Assembly (NCBI GenBank): GCA_002496565.1
Contig: DAKJ01000018.1
Span: forward strand, 381,660-445,659
Length of the DNA: 64,000 nt
From: Methanosarcina sp. UBA289
Lineage (GTDB): Archaea; Halobacteriota; Methanosarcinia; Methanosarcinales; Methanosarcinaceae
Direction of reading: 5' to 3'
The notes beneath the pieces are model-generated. The model did no database searches, had not been told where the DNA came from, and worked only from the letters and a program-made list of their open reading frames with translations. Positions 25,630 through 35,567 of the stretch are shown piece by piece. The translations under genes were made by a program, and so were the position numbers. The stretch's first letter is position 1, and every line of letters begins with the position of its first letter.

Positions 25630-26337
25630 TCAGTTACTGCCAATAAATATAAGACTAGAAGGGCATAAGTCCTTCACAATACAGATTTTGCACTTTGGTC
25701 TCCTTGCCTGGCAGACCTTCCTTCCATGATAAATCAGGGTCATAGAAATTGAATCAAGGTCTTCCTTTCGAGCAAGTGAAATAAGATCCTTTTCAATTTT
25801 ATCAGGATCGGAGTTCTTAGTAAGTCCCAGCCTTCTTGAAACCCTCATTACATGAGTATCCACAGCAATTCCCTCTATTATCCCAAATGCTCTGGCAAGG
25901 ACTATATTAGCCGTCTTCCTCCCGACACCTGGCAAACTGATCAGCTCTTCCATAGTTTTTGGAACTTCTCCATTGTATTTCTCAGCAATCATCTGCGCAG
26001 CAGCTTTGATGTTCTTTGCCTTGGCTTTGTAAAAACCTGTAGAATATAAATCATTCTCAAGTTCCCGGAGATCTGCACTAGCATAGTCTTCTGCGGTCCT
26101 GTACTTTTTGAACAGTTTTTCAGTCACTCTATTAATCTGGATATCGGTCGACTGGGCTGAAAGAACAGTCGCCACAAGCAACTCAAGAGGATTGCTGTAA
26201 TTAAGAGAGGGCTTCACATCAGGATACTCTTTCTTTAGAAGAGCCCAGATCTTGTCGAAATTGTGCGTATTGTCTGGGATGTTGTATTCAGAAACAAAAT
26301 CCTGTGTGTCAAGTTTTTTTGGCTTTCTTTCAGGCAT
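25630..26337 (-). CDS. nth: Endonuclease III (base-excision repair DNA glycosylase)
   Basis: Removes oxidised pyrimidines and nicks the abasic site. The helix-hairpin-helix LPGVGRKTANIV carries the catalytic Lys, and VDTHVMRVSRRLGL the catalytic Asp. The C-terminal [4Fe-4S] loop is complete: C-x6-C-x2-C-x5-C. The N-terminus is about 25 residues longer than in E. coli. Lone gene, with a long untranslated or spacer region after the upstream flavoprotein. Confidence 0.95.
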   Translation of the reverse strand: MPERKPKKLDTQDFVSEYNIPDNTHNFDKIWALLKKEYPDVKPSLNYSNPLELLVATVLSAQSTDIQINRVTEKLFKKYRTAEDYASADLRELENDLYSTGFYKAKAKNIKAAAQMIAEKYNGEVPKTMEELISLPGVGRKTANIVLARAFGIIEGIAVDTHVMRVSRRLGLTKNSDPDKIEKDLISLARKEDLDSISMTLIYHGRKVCQARRPKCKICIVKDLCPSSLIFIGSN

Positions 26338-26449
26338 GATAACTCCATGTTTGAGTTGTTGTTTCCCGGTTTTATCGGGAAATAGCTTGAGGAAATATAT
26401 TCTCTTTTTAAGGTACCTGAGAAGTTTGAGTTCTGCATCTTTCTCCAGG

Positions 26450-27811
26450 TTACAGCATATAAGGAATATCCGAACATGTAGTAGGATACGAGAAAACCAG
26501 TTTTTTTATATCCGATGCCTTAAGCCCAAGCCGCATTATTGCAGCGAAGATGTTGATAGCTTCTCCGGCATTAGGCCCCAAAATATGCGCTCCCATTATG
26601 CGGTCGTTTGTTTCATCGATAATTATTTTTGAAGCCGCAAACTCGATTCCTGCTCTCCGGGTAGTGCTCCAGTTGCTTCTGTCCTGGTAAATTACTCTAT
26701 ACTTTCTATACTTATCACTATCTCTAGCCACACTGACTCCTACAGAAGCCAGAACAGGAATTGTAAAGACCGCACTTGGAATGCCTGTATAGTCTGCCTC
26801 AACACTATCTTCCTCAAGGACATTGATTGCAGCAACTTCTCCCTGAAGGGTTGCTACAGGAGTTAGCTGTACACCCTCCAATGCACAGTCCCCACCCGCG
26901 TAGATCCGAGGGTTTGAGGTTTTCATGTGCTTATCAACCACAATAGCTCCCTTTTCAGTTTTAACCCCGGCATTTTCAAGACGTAAATCCTCTGTATCTG
27001 CTACACGACCTGCTCCATGTACTACCATATCCGCACGGAAACTCTGAGTTTCAGATTCAGTTCCGGATTTAGATTTAACCCTTACAAGAAAACCATTGTC
27101 TTCTTTTTCTACAGAAATCACCGGTTTATTTGTGAGGATCTTTATTCCTGCGGCTTCGGATGCTTTCACAAGCATATTTACCATATCAGAATCAAAAGCT
27201 CCCAAAACCCTTTCACTCCGTTGCAGGATTAGTACTTCAGCTCCAGTCCTCCGCACAACATGTGCGAACTCTATGGATATATAACCTCCTCCAATGAAAA
27301 TGATTCTTCCAGGAAGCTTTCTGGTTTCCATTAATTCCTCACTTGTGGTGACATACTCTTCACCGGGAATATTGAGTTTTCTGGGTTTTGCACCTGTAGC
27401 AAGGAAAATATACTCTCCTTTAAGTTTGTCCGCTCCGACAACGACTGTGTTTTGATTTTCGAAATACGCCCTCCCATGATAGGTATCAATTCCCATATCA
27501 ACCAGGAGTTTCTCTGCTTTGCTGGAATATCCTTCCGTAAATGTCTTTTTAAACTCGATCAGTGAAGTCCAGTCGAGCTTTAAAGGAGTGTTTATCTCTA
27601 CACCTTTTCCTATTAGCCGGTTGTTTGAGTCAATGACCTCAGTAAGATCAGTGAGCACCTCTTTCGGATCACATCCCCTTAGAGGACAGGTGCCTCCATA
27701 TTCCCTTGAGTCAACAATAGCGATTCTTAATCCAGAATGTGCAACTTTACCCGCAAAGGTTCTGCCCGCAGTACCAGTCCCGATAACTATAATATCATAA
27801 TTCCTTTCCAT
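26450..27811 (-). CDS. FAD-dependent disulfide oxidoreductase (glutathione/mercuric reductase-like)
   Basis: Class I pyridine-nucleotide disulfide oxidoreductase of 453 residues. FAD-binding GTGTAGRTFAG at the N-terminus; redox-active pair in GGTCPLRGCDPKEVL; NAD(P)-binding FIGGGYISIEFAHV; second FAD motif IYAGGDCALEG. At the C-terminus the usual catalytic His-Pro-Thr...Glu is replaced by SYPTTCSD, so it is not a standard glutathione reductase or lipoamide dehydrogenase and its substrate is open. The ATG at 27811 has GGGGGAG 4 nt upstream; the longer ORF to 27862 lacks support. A direct repeat lies in the upstream region shared with purH. Confidence 0.88.
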   Translation of the reverse strand: MERNYDIIVIGTGTAGRTFAGKVAHSGLRIAIVDSREYGGTCPLRGCDPKEVLTDLTEVIDSNNRLIGKGVEINTPLKLDWTSLIEFKKTFTEGYSSKAEKLLVDMGIDTYHGRAYFENQNTVVVGADKLKGEYIFLATGAKPRKLNIPGEEYVTTSEELMETRKLPGRIIFIGGGYISIEFAHVVRRTGAEVLILQRSERVLGAFDSDMVNMLVKASEAAGIKILTNKPVISVEKEDNGFLVRVKSKSGTESETQSFRADMVVHGAGRVADTEDLRLENAGVKTEKGAIVVDKHMKTSNPRIYAGGDCALEGVQLTPVATLQGEVAAINVLEEDSVEADYTGIPSAVFTIPVLASVGVSVARDSDKYRKYRVIYQDRSNWSTTRRAGIEFAASKIIIDETNDRIMGAHILGPNAGEAINIFAAIMRLGLKASDIKKLVFSYPTTCSDIPYML

Positions 27812-28193
27812 TGAACTCCCCCACCCTACGAGAATACTTTTTGAAATAAAGCAACAAGACATTTTAAATGCTATATTATATGCAATTTATCCATTTTAGT
27901 CTCAAAGAATAAGTATTTCACCTGAATCTTGACTCCAGAGAAATAAGTATTTCACCTGATATTTTCCCAAAAGAAGCAAATAACAGTATACATTTCAAGA
28001 TTTATGCAAAAAGAGTACCAAAAACTTAAAGAACTATATTCCCAGAAGAGTTCCTGCATCACCTTGATGGAAATACTGTATTTGTAGAACTGAAGTCCAG
28101 TTTTTCAGGAAAAAGTCTTCTTTTTAATATAATAATAGGTAGACCATAAGTTTTATAGCTAATAATTTTTAAAGCAAGTATATTGGTGATTTT
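27812..28193. other. Divergent intergenic region
   Basis: Separates the flavoprotein gene (minus) from purH (plus). It contains the perfect 18-bp direct repeat listed next and otherwise AT-rich spacer. No gene seen. Confidence 0.4.
27908..27959. repeat. 18-bp direct repeat, 34-nt period
   Basis: AATAAGTATTTCACCTGA occurs at 27908-27925 and again at 27942-27959 without mismatch. About three helical turns separate the copies, as expected of paired regulator sites. It lies about 100 nt upstream of the flavoprotein start and about 235 nt before purH. Confidence 0.7.
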
Positions 28194-29810
28194 TTGGTAA
28201 AAAGGGCACTGCTCAGCGTCTCAGACAAGACAGGAATTGCAGAATTCGCACGCGGGCTTGAATTACTTGGCGTGAAGATTATTTCAACAGGCGGAACAGC
28301 GAAAATTCTTCGCGACGCCGGCGTAGAAGTTACCGATGTCTCGGAAGTTACGGGCTTTCCGGAAATGATGGGAGGAAGGGTCAAAACTCTCCACCCAAGA
28401 ATTCACGGCGGACTCTTATGCCTGCGAGAGAGCAAGGAACAGATGGCTGAGGCTGAAAGAGAAGACATCTCGCTTATTGACATGGTGGCTGTAAACCTCT
28501 ATCCTTTTGAGGTAACGATCTCAAAGGAAGGTGTGGAACTCGAAGAAGCCATTGAGAACATAGATATCGGAGGCCCAACCCTTCTTCGTTCGGCAGCTAA
28601 AAACTATCGTTCTGTTACAGTTCTCTCCGATCCATCAGACTACGGGCGTGTCCTCAAAGAACTTCGTTCAAGCGGGGTAGTTTCAGAGGCAACCCGGGCT
28701 GCCCTTGCAGTTAAAGCTTTCAGGCATACTGCGGATTATGATGCAGCCATTGACACCTACATGAGCAGAACCCTGCTCGGAGAAAACGTGCTTCGCATGA
28801 ACTTTACCGACGGCATAAAACTCCGCTATGGAGAAAACTGGCACCAGAAAGCCTATTTTTATAAAGATTCCACAATAGAAGGCCCTACTCTGGCAAAAGC
28901 CGTCCAACTGCACGGAAAAGAACTTTCATATAACAACTATGTGGATGCCGACAATGCCCTTCAGACGGTAAAAGAACTCGGAAATGCTTCTCCTGCCGTG
29001 GCAATTGTAAAACACAATAATCCATGCGGACTTGCAACCGGAAGCACACTCCTGCAGGCTCTTCAGGCTGCCTGGGATGGAGACCCTATTTCAGCTTACG
29101 GAAGCATAATATGCACTAATGAAATTTTTGACCTTGAAGCTGCGACTTTTCTGAACGGAAAGTTTGTAGAAATTATTCTTGCTCCTGACTTCAAACCTGA
29201 TGCCCTTGAATACCTGAAAAACAAAAGTGAGAACCTTAGACTCCTTAGATTGCCGGATCTCAAAGAAGCTTTCGGAACAGACTATACATATAAGTATGTA
29301 ATCGGAGGCATGCTCAAGCAAAGTCGAGATATCGGTCTCTACGAAAAATGGAAGTCAGTTACTGACATTCCCTATCCTGAAGAAAAGCGTTCTCTTTCGG
29401 AATTCTGTATTAAAGCCTGTAAGGCAACCAAATCCAATTCAGTTATTCTTGCTCATGAATACGAGCCAGGATTCTTCATGGTACTTGCTATGGGAGCAGG
29501 ACAGCCAAATAGGGTCGACTCGATTCGCAAACTGGCAGCCACAAAAGCTGTTGAAAATCTAAAGATAATTTATGAAAGGGAACACCCTGCAACTTCTTTT
29601 GAAGATTATTGCCAGAAAATTATGTCAGAGTGTGTAATGGCTTCAGATGCCTTTTTCCCCTTTGATGATAGTATAATTTATGCCGCAGAAAATAATATCC
29701 GTTACATAGTCTCTCCAGGGGGATCAATTCGAGATGGCGAAGTTATTGCTGCTGCAAATCGACTAGGAGTGGCCATGATTTTTACAGGTATGCGTCACTT
29801 CCTTCATTAA
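28194..29810 (+). CDS. purH: Bifunctional AICAR formyltransferase / IMP cyclohydrolase
   Basis: Final two steps of de novo IMP synthesis, 538 residues. N-terminal MGS-like IMP cyclohydrolase domain (about 1-150, with STGGTAKIL and TLHPRIHGGLL) and C-terminal AICAR transformylase domain with VKHNNPCGLATG and the final ISPGGSIRDGEVI. The gene starts with TTG at 28194, preceded by GGTGAT at a good distance; the conserved sequence VKRALLSVSDKTG begins directly there. It ends at a clear terminator. Confidence 0.95.
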   Translation: MVKRALLSVSDKTGIAEFARGLELLGVKIISTGGTAKILRDAGVEVTDVSEVTGFPEMMGGRVKTLHPRIHGGLLCLRESKEQMAEAEREDISLIDMVAVNLYPFEVTISKEGVELEEAIENIDIGGPTLLRSAAKNYRSVTVLSDPSDYGRVLKELRSSGVVSEATRAALAVKAFRHTADYDAAIDTYMSRTLLGENVLRMNFTDGIKLRYGENWHQKAYFYKDSTIEGPTLAKAVQLHGKELSYNNYVDADNALQTVKELGNASPAVAIVKHNNPCGLATGSTLLQALQAAWDGDPISAYGSIICTNEIFDLEAATFLNGKFVEIILAPDFKPDALEYLKNKSENLRLLRLPDLKEAFGTDYTYKYVIGGMLKQSRDIGLYEKWKSVTDIPYPEEKRSLSEFCIKACKATKSNSVILAHEYEPGFFMVLAMGAGQPNRVDSIRKLAATKAVENLKIIYEREHPATSFEDYCQKIMSECVMASDAFFPFDDSIIYAAENNIRYIVSPGGSIRDGEVIAAANRLGVAMIFTGMRHFLH

Positions 29811-29847
29811 GAACCATTTTCAGGTATTGATAAATAACAATTGAATT

Positions 29848-29880
29848 ACCCCTGAGTCATTGGCTCAGGGGTTTCTTGAG
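29848..29880 (+). terminator. Terminator after purH
   Basis: The 8-bp stem CCCCTGAG (29849-29856) / CTCAGGGG (29864-29871) with a 7-nt loop, followed by TTTCTT, lies about 40 nt after the purH stop. Confidence 0.65.
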
Positions 29881-30482
29881 CTATTTTTGATTAATTGTCA
29901 AATCAGGTCACGAAATTAAAATTAACTGTCTATCTACAGATATAAATGCTAATATTAATGAGTGGGAATGTGTAAAAACCAGGATACACATCAAATTTAT
30001 TTATTATTATATGAATACATTTACCCTTTGATTCGTAAGTACTTTTTTAAATTAATCATTGTATTTTTAAGTATAAATATTAAGTTTTTTTTAATTGTCG
30101 ACTTTATCCAATTTCTCGGAGATAAATACTGAGTTTATATTAATAAAATAATCTGATACTATTGACATATGTATTTTCTTTTGATATTAAGAAAAATTAT
30201 TCAAGAAGATAATTTGCATTTTCGGTAGAATGATACGTATATTTTGAAATAGGAGAGAAAAATTAGCAGAAATAAGTACACTTTCGAAAAAGATAATATA
30301 TATTGAATTCGTATAGCATTCTAGCAATGTTATATCATCTGGATATAATTACTTCTCTAAATAAATCTAAAAAATAAGAAGAATTAGAACTTAAATTTTA
30401 GCTATTGTGCATCAAAATCAAAGGATACGTTTACAGACATTAAACCTCGATTAACTTCATAAACATACGGAAAAATAATGGG
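29881..30482. other. AT-rich upstream region of the Msr-like regulator
   Basis: About 600 nt with no credible ORF. Several TATA-like runs occur (for example around 30290-30305). A long leader or multiple promoters is typical of methylotrophy regulators in Methanosarcina, but nothing specific can be assigned. Confidence 0.35.
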
Positions 30483-31277
30483 TTGATAGAAGTGAAATCT
30501 AGCGGACTCTTAAGCATTCTTACCTTTTCTGAAAAAAGGAAGGATATTCTGTTTTTACTTCAGGAGAATCCAAGAACTCTTTCCGAAATTAAAGATTATT
30601 TTGATGTAAGGTCACCTGAAATCCTGCCTCGCCTTAAAGAAATGGAAGATGCAAATTTGATAATCAGACAAGAGGGAATGTATCGGTTGACACCCCTCGG
30701 AAAAGTTTCAGCCATATATTACAAGCCCTTACTAGATACCCTCACAGCTATAGAAACAAACGAAATCTTCTGGAGAGACCATGACCTTTCTGCAATTCCT
30801 GAGGCATTATTAAATAGAATTCAGGAGCTTAAAGAGTGCAGAGTCGTAAGGGATGAACAGGAGCATATTTACGACACACATAAGGCATTTATGCAATATG
30901 TTCAATCTTCTGCTCACTTCGTGGGGTTTTCATCCATTTTTCTTCCAAACCATCCCCTAATGTTTCTGGAATTAGCCCGCAGGAATATTCCGATTTCCAT
31001 CATTGTTACACCCAATGTGTTTTTTAAAATAAAAAGTGAGTACAGTGCTGAGATTGAGGAATTCCTTAAACTCAAGCAAACGAGTCTCCACGTATACGAC
31101 AACGCAAAAATAGCCTTTGTGGTAACAGACCGTTTCCTATCTCTTTCACTCTTTTTCAAAAATGGAACCTATGATCCTCGAAATGACCTTATAGGTTTGG
31201 ATTCGTCCTCAATCAAGTGGGGGGAGGATCTTTTTAAGAATTATAGAGAAAACTCAATTGAAATAAAGAATCTGTAA
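30483..31277 (+). CDS. Msr-like winged-HTH transcriptional regulator (DUF1724/FilR1 type)
   Basis: Protein of 264 residues with an N-terminal winged helix (SEKRKDILFLLQENPRTLSEIKDYFDV...LPRLKEMEDANLI) and a C-terminal DUF1724-type domain (FVGFSSIFLPNHPLMFLELARRNIPISIIVTPNVF). In Methanosarcina this family includes the Msr regulators that control methyltransferase genes for methanol and related substrates; the target of this member is unknown. The TTG at 30483 or the GTG at 30492 (MKSSGLLSIL, matching family starts better) could be the true start; neither has a clear ribosome-binding site. Confidence 0.88.
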   Translation: MIEVKSSGLLSILTFSEKRKDILFLLQENPRTLSEIKDYFDVRSPEILPRLKEMEDANLIIRQEGMYRLTPLGKVSAIYYKPLLDTLTAIETNEIFWRDHDLSAIPEALLNRIQELKECRVVRDEQEHIYDTHKAFMQYVQSSAHFVGFSSIFLPNHPLMFLELARRNIPISIIVTPNVFFKIKSEYSAEIEEFLKLKQTSLHVYDNAKIAFVVTDRFLSLSLFFKNGTYDPRNDLIGLDSSSIKWGEDLFKNYRENSIEIKNL

Positions 31278-31446
31278 AGCCCGTTGAAGAATTTCTTTTA
31301 TAAATCTTAAGATTATACCGAGAAATGAGAATTCAGAGATTTGGGTTTTTCCCGATAAATTTTTGGGGAATTAAACCGTTTTCTCTGAGTATTTTTCCTG
31401 CATTATTGCCTTCGCACTTCAGCACAATTTCTTTCTAAGTATACAT

Positions 31447-32370
31447 TTATGCCAGGAAAGCACATGCAATTGCTCTCAACCCGATAATTGAGGTTGATTC
31501 TCCATCCACAAGAATTGTTCTTTCGAGCTTCCGGAAAGGAGGCTCATCACCATTATATCTGGTATAATTCTGGATGCAGACCAGCCCACATATAAAACTA
31601 TAAAGAATGATTAAAGGTTCAAAAGCTAAGATTCCGTTAATTAGAGCAATACCAAGAATCAGGTGGGAGAACAGGTGCAGTCCTAGAAGGAAATTACGTG
31701 TATTTCGTTCTCCAAGGCTCACAGGAAGAGTTTTGAGACCTGCGAGAGTATCTCCTTTAATATCTTTGAAGTCATAGATAGCAGAATTGATAAAGAGCTT
31801 AACTCCAAAGAAAGTGAAAACTAAAAATATAGGGAGCATGCTTCTGCAGGTGTTGCCTGCTAGCCCTGAAATGAAGGCTCCCCAGGTTAGACCTACAACA
31901 AAGTTTTTAACTCCAAGTCCACCTTTGAGTTTCAAAGCGAATTTTCCGATTTTAATCCCTTTACTATAAAGGAAACCGGTTATCAAAGGTAAGAATGCAA
32001 GTGCAAGCATTCCTCCTTTTGCCAGTACATAGCTACCTATCACGAAGGTAAGCATAGAGGCTGCAAGCCCTATTTCCTTTCTTGATCCATTTAATTCTTT
32101 CCTATTTACAATATCCTCTTCAGAGCCAAGAGCTCTATCAAGTGTATATACACTGTAAATTACTAATCCTCCCGCAATGCAGGTGAATAAATTCGAATGA
32201 ATTTGAAGCAGAAGGAAAGCAATATGGATTCGTAGTGCGCCTGAAAACGCAACTAACACGGAACTTTTTAAGAGTTCTAGTGTAGCATTCTTTCTCCCAA
32301 ATTTTGGGGCATTCTTTCGTCTGTACCTGAGAAAACGTTCAAAACTTCCGAAAAATACATTGGAGCTCAT
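31447..32370 (-). CDS. UbiA-family prenyltransferase
   Basis: Polytopic membrane protein of 307 residues, with about eight hydrophobic helices. The two Asp-rich motifs that bind prenyl diphosphate through magnesium are recognisable but atypical: YTLDRALGSEED in the first loop and YDFKDIKGD in the second. Lipid-chain transferases of this family make geranylgeranylated lipids, quinones or heme/chlorophyll side chains; substrate here unknown. Lone gene. Confidence 0.85.
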   Translation of the reverse strand: MSSNVFFGSFERFLRYRRKNAPKFGRKNATLELLKSSVLVAFSGALRIHIAFLLLQIHSNLFTCIAGGLVIYSVYTLDRALGSEEDIVNRKELNGSRKEIGLAASMLTFVIGSYVLAKGGMLALAFLPLITGFLYSKGIKIGKFALKLKGGLGVKNFVVGLTWGAFISGLAGNTCRSMLPIFLVFTFFGVKLFINSAIYDFKDIKGDTLAGLKTLPVSLGERNTRNFLLGLHLFSHLILGIALINGILAFEPLIILYSFICGLVCIQNYTRYNGDEPPFRKLERTILVDGESTSIIGLRAIACAFLA

Positions 32371-32940
32371 AAAAATAATATTGGAGCACTTTTAAATATT
32401 ATTTACTCAGTATAAGATTTTATAATGTATATAAGATATGAGGAGTTGTCTATGTATTAAAGAAATGAACGAATACTAGCTGATTAAACTAACAACTTTT
32501 CCGAGAGGAAATCATGTTTCAGTCATACATAAAAAGTTGTTGGCATATATAATAGGGATAATCTTAATATATACAGATATTAAAAAATAAATATTAATAT
32601 TCTTTGTTATTTATCGTTTTTTGAAAATGATTATTCACTTAGACAGTTTTTTGGCCAAGGTGAAAATAATGATTTTGAATGTAATGTTAATAACAAATAT
32701 TTTCCAATCTTATATACAATAGTTAGGTAGTTAGAAACGTAATATAAGTTTACTAATGAAAAAATGAAGAGGCAAATTATAAAATAAAGATCAGATCCTA
32801 AGGAAAAAGGACAAATTTATGGAAAATTTGTGAAGTAAAGTAAATAAAAGATTTTCAGGAAGGTCTTTGTAAGCAAAAAAGATTAAAAAAATGGGGACAA
32901 TAAAGCCCAAAAAATTACAAATATCACAAAGAAAACGTTA
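32371..32940. other. Intergenic region, no gene seen
   Basis: About 570 nt of AT-rich spacer between two minus-strand genes. TATA-like stretches near 32400-32430 could serve the prenyltransferase gene. No ORF, RNA gene or strong hairpin recognised. Confidence 0.35.
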
Positions 32941-33543
32941 TTACAAAGGAACCATTTTCTTTCCATACGCCTCGTTTAGTACCTGACCAAGAGCTGTATA
33001 TATCGCGGCAAGTCCTGTAAAGATTCCCTCATAGCCAGCTATCGTAAGGATTCCGGTACTGCCCAGATAGTTTCCTGCTGCAAGCAAGAAGAACAGAACT
33101 GCAAGAGCTAGGAAAACAACGGAAAGAGCCTTTGAGCCTTTGAGCGTAGCTATAAACATGAAAGTGGTGAAAACTCCCCACATGAAAAGGTATGCAGCGA
33201 AAGCGACTGAACTTGTAGCCAGCCCTGCATAGTCTGGAGACTTAGGAATCAGAATATTCCCTACCAAGGAGAGCCAGAAAAACCCGAATGAAGTGAAGGC
33301 CGTAGCTCCGAAAGTATTTCCCTTCTTCCATTCTTCGATTCCGGCAATGACCTGAGCTAACCCACCGTAAAAGATACCCATCGAAAGGATCATCGCGTTC
33401 ATCGGAAAGAAGCCCGCATTGTGTATATTCAAAAGCACGGTCGTCATCCCGAAGCCCATCAAACCCAGAGGAGCAGGGTTTGCGGATAAATCCGTTATTT
33501 TTATATCACGAATGCTCATTACATCTTTAATATTTTGACTCAT
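32941..33543 (-). CDS. aceP: AceTr/GPR1-FUN34-YaaH-family acetate transporter
   Basis: Six-helix membrane protein of 200 residues with the family signature NPAPLGLMGFGMTT near the N-terminus and FGFFWLSLV later. Members move acetate or succinate with protons; in Methanosarcina mazei a member named AceP is associated with growth on acetate, and I use that name by similarity. A strong AAGGAGG lies 10 nt before the ATG. Divergent from phosphoglycerate mutase, consistent with a link between acetate use and gluconeogenesis (inference). Confidence 0.9.
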   Translation of the reverse strand: MSQNIKDVMSIRDIKITDLSANPAPLGLMGFGMTTVLLNIHNAGFFPMNAMILSMGIFYGGLAQVIAGIEEWKKGNTFGATAFTSFGFFWLSLVGNILIPKSPDYAGLATSSVAFAAYLFMWGVFTTFMFIATLKGSKALSVVFLALAVLFFLLAAGNYLGSTGILTIAGYEGIFTGLAAIYTALGQVLNEAYGKKMVPL

Positions 33544-33791
33544 AAAATTAAATCCTCCTTCCCGTTATCCGGAAATTTAGCCTGAACTTCCAATAAGAAT
33601 TACATCAAGATAATCAATCTTTTTTAGAGTCCATTTTTCACATTTCGGGAATATGTAATTGTTAATACTTATAATTAAGGACAGTTAATATATTTTCAAT
33701 ACACTATAAATATATAATATAAAATTTTTACACAGGCTATTAAGAATTTTCATAATAAGCTATTTATGAACAGGTGTGGAATTTGCTTCAT

Positions 33792-35339
33792 ATGACTCAG
33801 GCAAAAAGACCTCTTATGCTCGTTATTCTTGATGGCTGGGGCTACAGAGAAGCAAGAGAAGGAAACGCTATCCTTGCAGCCAGAACTCCAAACCTTGACC
33901 ACCTTAAGGAAGAATATCCCTGGTGTTTCTTAGAAGCCTCAGGGGAAGCTGTTGGCCTTCCGGAAGGCCAGATGGGAAACTCCGAAGTCGGGCACCTGAA
34001 TATAGGAGCAGGGCGAATTGTGTACCAGGACCTAACTCGAATAAATCTCTCTATAAGGAAAGGAGACTTCTTCAAGAATCCGGCATTTTTGAGTGCGATT
34101 TCAAACGCCAAAGCCAATAATTCAAGCCTTCATCTCATGGGACTTGTCTCCTACGGAGGCGTTCACAGCTATATGACCCACATTTATGCTCTTATCAAGC
34201 TTGCACAGCAGGGAGGGTTGAAAAAAGTTTATATACATGCTTTTCTGGACGGCAGAGATGTACCTCCTAAAGCCGCACTCAAAGACATAAAGGAGCTTGA
34301 TGCTTTTTGTAAGGAGAATGGGAGTGCTAAGATCGCAACCGTCTCAGGGCGTTATTACGCAATGGATAGAGATAAACGCTGGGATAGAACAAAACTTGCC
34401 TATGATGCCCTAACTATGGGAGTTGCGCCTTATAAAGCTCCTGATGCGGAGACTGCAGTTTCTGAAGCCTATGAAAGGGGAGAAACTGATGAGTTCGTAA
34501 AACCGACTGTGATCACGGATTCAGAAGGAAAGCCTGAGGCAGTTATACGGGATAATGATTCTGTAATCTTCTTCAATTTCAGGCCAGATAGGGCGCGGCA
34601 GCTTACCTGGGCTTTTGTTGATGAAGACTTTAAGTACTTCCACAGAGAAAAAAACCCGAAAGTTTACTATGTGTGTATGACCCAGTACGATGAAACCCTG
34701 GATTTGCCTATCGCTTACCCTCCCGAAGAGCTGGAGAATGTACTTGGAGAAGTCCTGAGCAAGCAGGGACTGACCCAGCTTAGGATTGCCGAAACTGAAA
34801 AATATGCCCATGTGACCTTTTTCCTGAACGGAGGGCAGGAAAAATGTTATGAAGGAGAAGACCGCTGCCTCATCCCATCACCAAAGATTGCTACCTATGA
34901 TCTTAAACCCGAAATGAGTGCATATGAGGTTACGGATGAAGTGATAAGGAGAATCCGATCGGGAAAGTATGATGTGATTATCCTTAATTTTGCAAACATG
35001 GATATGGTTGGACACACCGGAGATTTTAAAGCCGCAGTAGAGGCGGTTGAGGCAGTAGATACCTACGTGGGAAGAATTCAAGAGGCTCTGAAAGAAGTAG
35101 GAGGTGTAGCAATCATAACTGCGGATCACGGGAACGCCGAACAAATGGAAAACCCGCTAACTGGAGAACCGCATACCGCACATACTTCAAATCCGGTAAA
35201 ATGCATTTATGCAGGAAACGATGAAGTTAAAGCACTTAAGAATGGAAAACTATGCGATCTTGTGCCAACTCTTCTGGAAATCCTCAATATCCAGAAGCCT
35301 GAAGAGATGACAGGAGAATCATTGATTATAAAACAATAA
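33792..35339 (+). CDS. gpmI: 2,3-bisphosphoglycerate-independent phosphoglycerate mutase
   Basis: Interconverts 3- and 2-phosphoglycerate in glycolysis/gluconeogenesis. This is the bacterial-type two-domain iPGM of about 515 residues, not the shorter archaeal ApgM. Metal site and catalytic Ser are seen in ILDGWG, GQMGNSEVGH (Ser), DGRDVPP, NFANMDMVGHTGD, TADHGNAEQM and AHTSNPV. The ATG at 33792 (MTQAKRPLMLVILDGWGYR) is favoured by family comparison; a GTG at 33774 or a TTG at 33783 closer to GGTGTGG remain possible. A TATA box lies near 33706-33720. Confidence 0.93.
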   Translation: MTQAKRPLMLVILDGWGYREAREGNAILAARTPNLDHLKEEYPWCFLEASGEAVGLPEGQMGNSEVGHLNIGAGRIVYQDLTRINLSIRKGDFFKNPAFLSAISNAKANNSSLHLMGLVSYGGVHSYMTHIYALIKLAQQGGLKKVYIHAFLDGRDVPPKAALKDIKELDAFCKENGSAKIATVSGRYYAMDRDKRWDRTKLAYDALTMGVAPYKAPDAETAVSEAYERGETDEFVKPTVITDSEGKPEAVIRDNDSVIFFNFRPDRARQLTWAFVDEDFKYFHREKNPKVYYVCMTQYDETLDLPIAYPPEELENVLGEVLSKQGLTQLRIAETEKYAHVTFFLNGGQEKCYEGEDRCLIPSPKIATYDLKPEMSAYEVTDEVIRRIRSGKYDVIILNFANMDMVGHTGDFKAAVEAVEAVDTYVGRIQEALKEVGGVAIITADHGNAEQMENPLTGEPHTAHTSNPVKCIYAGNDEVKALKNGKLCDLVPTLLEILNIQKPEEMTGESLIIKQ

Positions 35340-35567
35340 TTAAAGAAGGAAAAAGCGATCTGAAATTTCAGAAACCCTGATATTTCCTTATCTAATAATT
35401 TTTTCTGTTCCTACTCTTTTTATATTTAACTTTTTATATATATACCATGTTTATATAATTTAGTAAAAGATAATTTTAAAAAGATTAAATACCAGCAGCT
35501 ACAATAAAAAGAGCACAGGATTTAGGAAGTCATAAAGCTTTAAGTGTAGTTTCGGAGTTTAACAGGA

